Below, in pieces: positions 57,300 to 64,000 of a stretch of DNA of 64,000 bases. Position 1 is the stretch's first letter. Each line of letters begins with the position of its first letter. A program made the position numbers and the translations under genes. The notes under the pieces were generated by a model, which saw only the letters and a program-made list of their open reading frames with translations, did not search any database and was not told the DNA's origin. Origin of the DNA: Rhododendron vialii (taxonomy: Eukaryota > Streptophyta > Magnoliopsida > Ericales > Ericaceae). The DNA is taken from positions 32,601,501 through 32,665,500 of the forward strand of contig NC_080560.1 of NCBI RefSeq assembly GCF_030253575.1, read 5' to 3'.

Positions 57300-60200
57300 A
57301 TGGCTCCCGAGGATAAAAAACAAGGAGGCGGTTTCTTCGCCTCGATCACTTCCAGCCTCTCCAATTTCGGCAAAACCGTCAATGGGTATGCATCGAATTC
57401 ATTCCTATCCTCCTACTTTTGTTCCCTTGTCGCCTAAGAGATAATTTTTGTTATCATTTTTTTTTCCCGGTTTTGAAATTGCAAATATACTTTTGTCATG
57501 TTTGATTGGTCGGAATTTGTCGCGGTTCGGGTGTATCGGTCGTAGCGTAACGGTATCCGGAGATGTGAATTTTTAAGAATTTCGCGTGACATATCACCGA
57601 TACGGCGATACCACCGTTACGTATTGGCCGTAATTTTGACCGAAACGGACCGATACCATTGTTACGTATCGAGTACCATTATGTAACACGATACATATGC
57701 GATTTTCCTTTACACTGCAATATCGGTCGTATTGGGACTCAGACGTACCGGTACTGATACATATCGGCATACACCAATACGGATACGTATCACCGATATT
57801 TCAAACCGTGTGTCTATACGATAATTAGGGATTAATAGTTGCATAACCATGACAACAGGTCAGTTTGCCCGGGAAATTTGTAACCGAAACCAACGGGTTT
57901 TCTATCACCTAAACCGATGGGTTTTCTATCACCTAGACCGTAACCATACTCGACTGTAACCACACAATTACAGGTTCGGTTTGGGTATGGTTCGGATTCA
58001 AAAACCGAGCCGTTTGTTTCAAATTAAAAATGAAAACCAAATCCTCAGTTCAAAAGTCGGATAAAAGTATTGTATATCTTATGTTTTGTGGTAGTCCAAG
58101 AAAGTTATCCCTCCTCTAGTTGTTACAATCAACGGTAGTTATACTGTGCCCCAGAATTTGTAGTGCAATCTAGTTCTATCCGGCCAATCAAATATGACCA
58201 CAAGCCCCTTGTGTATTTTGGTTTTATGGTAAAAGCCCTCTTCTATCCTTTAGGGCTCATGCATGATGCTGCAAATGTTAATCATTATCTTTTTTGTTCT
58301 ATTACCTCTATTAACACAAACAACGCAACAGCAATTTGTACGTGTACCTCCTGAGACCATTTAGTTGGAAATATAATCAACATATGCACAAGATGGGTAG
58401 CCTGGTTTAAGCAAAATGTTTACTTGAAGGTTATGTTTGATTGGCCGGAATGGTTGAGAATTCCATAGGACCAGTTAGCAATACCTCATCTTCGGAGGTA
58501 GTGGATATCCCAATTGTAGGATTTGTTGGTCAACAACTATGTAATCACCTCATAAATTATTGCATTCAAACAATGAAATGGCCTTATACGGGTTTTGTAA
58601 CCCCAAGTTTATCCTGGTAACAAAACAGGTCCAAAAAAAAGTAAAGGAAAAGCCATATTGGATCTAGTAGGTATCTATATTTCCAGTAAGTTCTGAAGGA
58701 AGGTTCATCAAATAGTTAAGTGAGTCAATGACTAGTTTGGGGTAGAGGGAGAGAGACTATAGTAAAAGGAACTCCTTTGACCAAACTAAGTATTGATACT
58801 TGACCTTCATTTAGGAGACAATAATATTTTACAATTTTGTTTCTGATGCTCTTTTCCAATTTTAGGAATGTTTTTGTGCTTGATGAAAGGTATGCATGAA
58901 TATTCATGTTCGTCGGTTCGAGTTTCACGCATAGTGCTAGTTGTTATGCTTATCATTCACTAGACAGATAAAAACATTAATTGAAGCCTCAGTGGTTTGA
59001 ATATTTTGTCATGATTGCCGTCGTCCTTTCGTTAAAGTAAATGCGTGTGATTAATGTGAAGCGAAATCCCACATTGCCTGGGTACCAATGTAATAATATA
59101 AGCGTGAGGGCATTCTCACTTCAATAGCTAACTTTTGAGGTTGAGTTCTACCCAAGAGTCAAGACCGTGTAAAATGGTATCAGAGCTAGATACCAGAGAT
59201 GGGTAGGATGTGTGTCCTTGCCCTGCACGTGGTAAGTGCTGCCCAGTGAGCACGCTGCGCGTGAGGGGGAGGGTGTGAAGCGAAGTCCCACATCGCCTGG
59301 GTACCAATACAATACAATATTACAATGTACGTAAGCATGATGACACCCTCACTTCAAGATAGCTTTTGGGGTTGAGTTCTATCCAAAACCGTGTAACATT
59401 AAATATTAAATGCTTGCCGAATATTCTATTTGTTGTGCGTGTAACTATGTCACAGTCTTATACCATCCGTCATCTGATGTTTCTTGCATATTGTCACATC
59501 AAATAGCAGCTTTTGTAGTGATATCTCGATCCGAAGTACATTACAATGCTAGATAGAATTTCATGAAATACTAGACAGTGACTTTTGACCTTCTTGGTAA
59601 AATTTGTAGTCATTGACCTCCAGCCCCTATTTTACCTCGTCACTTGCCTCAACAATATCTTCTTCTTTCTTGATGGTCGAGGCTGGAGTTCCATTGTCAT
59701 GGTTGGTCGATACTCGATACCATCGATTGATAGTGTTCAGGGTGTTTATTGTCCATTTAACTTTCATGTGCTGAAGAATCTGGTCCTAACTAAGTTACTA
59801 TCCTGTTGTGTTATTCTTGTCCAGTATGTTAGGTTATGAAGGCCTGGAAGTTGTAAATCCTGAAGGGGGAACTGAAGATGCTGAAGCCGAAGCACAAAGA
59901 GGAAGATGGAAACAAGAGGTGCATATATGTTTTTTTCCCAGCTTCTTTTTATTTTTTTGCATTCCATAATTTTTGGCTTCCTTTTTAGCCATGTCCTGGG
60001 GATTTTCTATTTGTGTAGTCTTATATTATATCAATTGAGAAGATTCAACAAGACCATTATGCATCTATTTTCTATTTGGTGAAGATCATTATGCATCTAC
60101 TGTAGAATGTACGGATTTATTAGGTCTCGGGTTCATGTTGCAATTCCATCTCCAACTGAGACCACTCGACCGATATCTTTCATGTGGTGCATGAGTCCAT

Positions 60201-61876
60201 GACACGGACAATTAATCATTTTTTTAAGGGGTACAAGGGTCAATTTCTTCCTTCTGTTTCGCCTCTCTTCTTTTGAACTCTCCACACCACAACTGCCATC
60301 TCACTGTAGCATTGCTCACATCTCTTTTACTCTCTTCTTCCTCTATTTCCCTCATTGTGGACCAACCACTATAAAAACCCACCACCGCATCCAATTCCAA
60401 ACCCACTGTTGCCCTCCCACCATCACATGCACCCACAACCGGACATCCAATCCACCACTTATCCCAACTCTGCCATTTTCAAAGAGAGAGGGGGCACCAT
60501 GGTGACCCCAAGATTCACCATTGCTGAACCTCAATATCAGTTTTAGTTAGTAATATGCACCCATTGCACACAGTATTGGTGGTGGATGCTATCCCACTTC
60601 TGTTTTGAGGTTTGAGTTATTGAGGCAAAGGTCAGGTCTTTGGTTTGTGGGAGGAGTTGAACGCGATGAGGAGAATAGAAGAGATCAATGTGTGGTTTCA
60701 GATTGCATGATCCACCACCCCAAACTCACCTTCAGTCTCCACGATTGTGGCTCATGGCCATAGTTATCGGAATCTTACAATCCTGATTCGATTTGCCATT
60801 CATGCATAAAATTGTTGTGAAGTTGTTAGTGATTCTAAGTGGCTAGGAATCGTACCATGGACCGTTTGGACTAGAGTGATTTCTGAAATTGTAAATCCCT
60901 TTTCATCTGTTGGTTGTGAAATTCCAAAATACATTATCAGGGATAAGCCCTGAACATCCTTCTCAGGAAAAAATAACTTTTAGCCATGCATAGTTTTTTT
61001 TATCTGTTATATTAGATAATAAAATGATCGAACCAGAACACATATTTTTTTATTTAACATAAATATACGTCTGCTCATGAATTTTGCCCTGCTATTTTGG
61101 CGTAGCAAATATCATAAAGTTGAGTTCACTCTGGTGGCACAACTTTTTTTCCCCATTGTAAGCTATTAATCACTGGATACACCTTTCAGCTTATTTTATG
61201 TTGATTAAAGGTTTCCCTCCCACATTTTTATTTTTTAAGAAATTGTATGGTTACATGAGGCGCACATGACCAATTTTTCCATCCAAAATGATGACAGTTG
61301 CAGTCAATTGGACCAAATTGGCACAAATGAAAATTATAGACAAAACTTGTGGCAAGTGGAACTTTTGCGATGAAATTGAAACAGGCTGTAAAGTATAGGG
61401 GATCACTGGTGTACTTCGCCCTTTTGTTGATAACTTGCGTGCTTCTTTTCTTTTTCGCTTTCCAAACTACTGAAGTTTTCATTAAACATGTGTGGAGTTA
61501 CTGGAATCTACTAACATTTAAGCTGTCTATTCTACATATTCTTCTTCCCTATTCAATCTCATTTTAGTTCTTGATTTTCTCAGGATCGGGACAGCTATTG
61601 GAAGATGATGCAGAAATATGTAGGCTCTGACATCACATCAATGGTCACACTCCCAGTTCTCATTTTTGAGCCAATGTCTATGCTTCAGAAAATGGCAGAG
61701 GTTTGTGGTATTTTAAACCTACTGATGCCTGTGTTACATTTAATGCTCTCTTGCTCCTTGAATCTCTAAATGCATAATGTTTGTAACAGTTGATGGAGTA
61801 CTCCTACCTTTTAGATTTAGCAGATGAATGTGAGGATCCCTATATGCGATTGGTGTATGCTTGTAAGTGTTCTTTG

Positions 61877-61939
<63 letters not shown>

Positions 61940-63328
61940 GCACTCATGGTTCGTCATTGCAGCATCTTTCTTCATATCAGTCTACTATGCCATCCAACGA
62001 ACCTGGAAACCATTTAATCCGATTCTTGGTGAAACTTATGAAATGGTCAATCATGGAGGCATTACGTTTATTGCAGAACAGGTGGGCTTGAGCAAATTCT
62101 CCACATGATTTATTTTTCTTGCTTTTCTATAGTTTGTTGGTATTTTGGTAAGGATCCTTTTTCTGCCTGTATTTTAGCCTAGTCTTTGGGGGATTGGGTC
62201 TCACTCACTTGGATAGGGTCTGGCTTGGTTTTTTGCCATTTGTTTTTTTTTGTTTTTTTTTTGTTTGTGCATCGTTCTACTGAGCTTATTGATTCATTCC
62301 TTCCTCAGGTTAGCCATCACCCTCCGGTGGGTGCTGGACATGCTGAAAATGACCATTTTGTATATGACATAACTTCAAAGGTGAAGACCAAATTATTAGG
62401 AAACTCAGTTGAAGTCTATCCTCTTGGAAGGTAATAAGTTATTCTTGGTTTGCTAGTCTTAGGTACCGTGCTGGCGTGCTTTTTTGTTCTTTAATATTGG
62501 GAATCTGCACCAGTTGGGGGATTTGTTGGGTTTTGGACTTCTCTCCGTACAACTTTGGTAACAACAAATAAGAGATGCTGATAAAAAAAAAAACAACAAA
62601 TAAGAGACATTAGCATCACCTCCTCCTTGTGTGCACAGACGCTTCACTTTTGGTGAAGTACCCGTGTCAACCCTGCAAGACTAGGGTCACTGGGCTGCCA
62701 TATGATATGGATCCACGTCTCCTGTTTAGAAACAGATGCTTCTGATTTTTCTGTTGCTATCGTTTAGGGGAAAAAAATACATTCGCACTTTTGCAGTAAA
62801 ATCATTGCAAATGTGTTGAAATGGGTGTAAGATCATTTGAGTTTTTCATATTTTCTATTGCGAAGATACTGTAATTTAACAAAATCGTTTTATACTATGC
62901 CTTACTATCATGGATAATCTAATAGTCAGCGGTGATTTGTCATACAGAACAAATGATGTTATCGGGTAATTATTTTTACATGTTTTATAAGGATAACTGG
63001 ATAAGTTCCAAAAGTCAGACAATGTCCAAATAGGAGGTCAAAATGTTCCAACTTTCACCTGGTTTGGACCTGAAATTTTTTGATCGGATTCTTTTGTTAA
63101 TCGGGTTTTGACCTGAAATTGCAGCTGACTTGTCTCCAAATACATGCGCAGGACACGAGTGACCCTTAAAAGGGATGGTGTAATCCTAGATTTGGTGCCT
63201 CCTCCCACAAAAGTTAGCAACCTGATATTTGGACGAACTTGGATTGATTCACCCGGTGAGATGATCTTGACAAACCTGACCACGGGGGACAAAGTAGTGA
63301 TGTATTTTCAACCTTGCGGCTGGTTTGG
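57300..63328 (+). CDS. ORP3: Oxysterol-binding-protein-related protein, ORP3-like (partial, runs off right edge)
   Basis: Seven exons: 57300-57385, 59825-59918, 61584-61700, 61790-61862, 61963-62081, 62309-62430, 63152-63328, giving 262 residues with consistent phases; the rest lies beyond 64000. Starts [20 protein letters not shown], then [67 protein letters not shown] and [17 protein letters not shown]. The family signature EQVSHHPP is at 162-169, followed by [12 protein letters not shown] and [12 protein letters not shown]. There is no PH domain, as in the short plant ORP3/ORP4 group. Family knowledge: these bind sterol or phosphoinositide in a beta-barrel and act at membrane contact sites such as ER-Golgi. 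All motifs seen are intact. Intron 1 (2.4 kb) contains transposons. Confidence 0.95.
57495..58200. mobile_element. Possible 0.7 kb terminal-inverted-repeat element in ORP intron 1
   Basis: GTCATGTTTGATTGGTCGGA near 57496 is the inverted complement of TCCGGCCAATCAAATATGAC near 58178. In between are many GATACG/CGTATC words (57580-57800) and a doubled GGGTTTTCTATCACCTA. A duplication at the flanks was not identified. Confidence 0.45.
59055..59398 (+). mobile_element. TRIM (miniature LTR retrotransposon) in ORP intron 1
   Basis: Two about 120-125-bp terminal repeats (59055-59174 and 59274-59398), both opening TGTGAAGCGAA.TCCCACAT and ending in CCGTGTAA. Between them are the primer site TGGTATCAGAGC (59175) and a polypurine tract GAGGGGGAGGG just before the second repeat. 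TTAA flanks both ends. Total 344 bp, no coding. Confidence 0.92.
61878..61934. repeat. (CT)n microsatellite filling ORP intron 4
   Basis: About 28 CT units between the donor at 61863 and the acceptor at 61962. Intron 4 is only 100 bp, so over half of it is repeat; length changes would alter the intron size and polypyrimidine content directly. Confidence 0.9.
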
Positions 63329-64000
63329 GTATGATGCTAGCTATTATTTTTGTGGTTATATTTGTTGTACTGTTTTATTTTTAACATACTGGGTTTCTGC
63401 TGTATTTCAATTGCATACATGTTTGCTGCTTTTAATGAATGCAACTGGTTGCATGGCATAGTATTTTGGTTTTTGGTGAGAGGTTGCAACACATAGCAGA
63501 ACTGCCAGAGCATCTGTTATTTATTTAGTTAGTCATCCAGTCTCCCAGTTCCCTTTTTAGGGTGGGTACGTGTGTTGTGCGTGCGTGTTCAAAAACTCGT
63601 TCAAACAACTTATTTGTGCCTGCTTCGACTCTGAGATAGGTTGTATTCAGATAAAGTTGGAGTTTTGTATCTGAACCGATAGTCAATCTAGACCAGGATG
63701 TACCCTTTAGCTTTCTAGTGCATTTCCTATCACTGCTACTAGTAGTAAATTTTTGGCGGTGCTTTTGGGGAGGACTATCTTGTGTCTTATGTTGGTGAAT
63801 GAGTAATAGGGAGTCAGGAAAAAGCAATATGTTTGAGTGGTATTGGTTACGAGTGCCAAAATTTGATGCTAGAAGGTGTAGTCTTCTTGGAGGGACTTTC
63901 AGCTCAGCTCAGAGTTGCTTTCTTAACTCTTTCAACACTGAAACTGTTAGTAAGAAGCGGTTGTTTTTACTGCAGTCAATATCAAGATTAATACTTGATA
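63329..64000 (+). other. ORP intron 7, incomplete
   Basis: Begins with donor GG|GTATGATG. I do not find the next expected exon (family SGRYEVDGYVY) before the window ends. Confidence 0.7.

Noticed and set aside
60224-60546. Overlapping frames of 60-70 codons in ORP intron 2
   Set aside because: They occur on both strands in the same place with no motif; no splice evidence.
61740-62108. Frames with long Ser-Leu or Arg-Glu runs in ORP intron 4
   Set aside because: Translation of the CT/GA microsatellite; no relation to the ORP coding frame.
63980-64000. ORP exon 8 starting after TGCAG near 63975
   Set aside because: In the required phase it would read into a stop within five codons and does not match the family's next block.

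Overview
The window is nuclear DNA from a flowering plant, most likely a eudicot; the species cannot be fixed from the sequence. The evidence is spliced genes with GT-AG introns and plant-type gene families, long AT-rich introns, and many plant transposon classes (Mutator-type, Tourist, Stowaway and hAT miniature elements, an RTE-like LINE, a TRIM, and a Ty3/gypsy-type LTR element).

Layout of genes: (1) 443-2842 minus, 5' part of a ZPR1 zinc-finger gene that runs off the left edge; (2) about 7870-21000 plus, a three-repeat MYB (MYB3R) cell-cycle regulator, coding part 8965-18676; (3) 24223-28244 plus, a subfamily-VII receptor-like cytoplasmic kinase (PBL/APK1 type); (4) 33271-34415 plus, a small C2-domain protein like the 16 kDa phloem protein; (5) 37940-38673 plus, a RING/TRAF-type zinc-finger protein whose first exon looks frameshifted; (6) 41499-46129 minus, an intact rhomboid-like intramembrane protease; (7) 57300-63328 plus, the 5' part of an oxysterol-binding-protein-related gene (ORP3 type) that runs off the right edge. 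All splice junctions given were chosen so that reading phases add up exactly and conserved motifs are continuous. The genes are unrelated housekeeping, signalling and regulatory loci; nothing suggests a gene cluster.

The space between and inside genes is a dense, layered transposon record. At least five small elements carry exact or near-exact 9-10 bp target duplications typical of Mutator-type transposition; one sequence family is present four times. A 1.57 kb fold-back at 39527-41100 has a perfect 9-bp duplication. In the first coding intron of MYB3R an hAT-type element (8-bp duplication) sits inside an older LINE.

The most striking object is an 8.4 kb LTR retrotransposon at 46585-54981, minus orientation, with 2604-bp LTRs of identical length in which I saw only two differences, a perfect 5-bp duplication (GGCCG), an initiator-tRNA-Met primer site and a polypurine tract. 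It is inserted into one of the miniature elements upstream of the rhomboid gene. Its 3.2 kb interior keeps only a short Gag-like ORF with two CCHC knuckles plus weak pol remnants, so it must have moved in trans. Each LTR carries twelve copies of the palindrome TACCGGTA arranged as six pairs, every pair exactly 21 bp apart.
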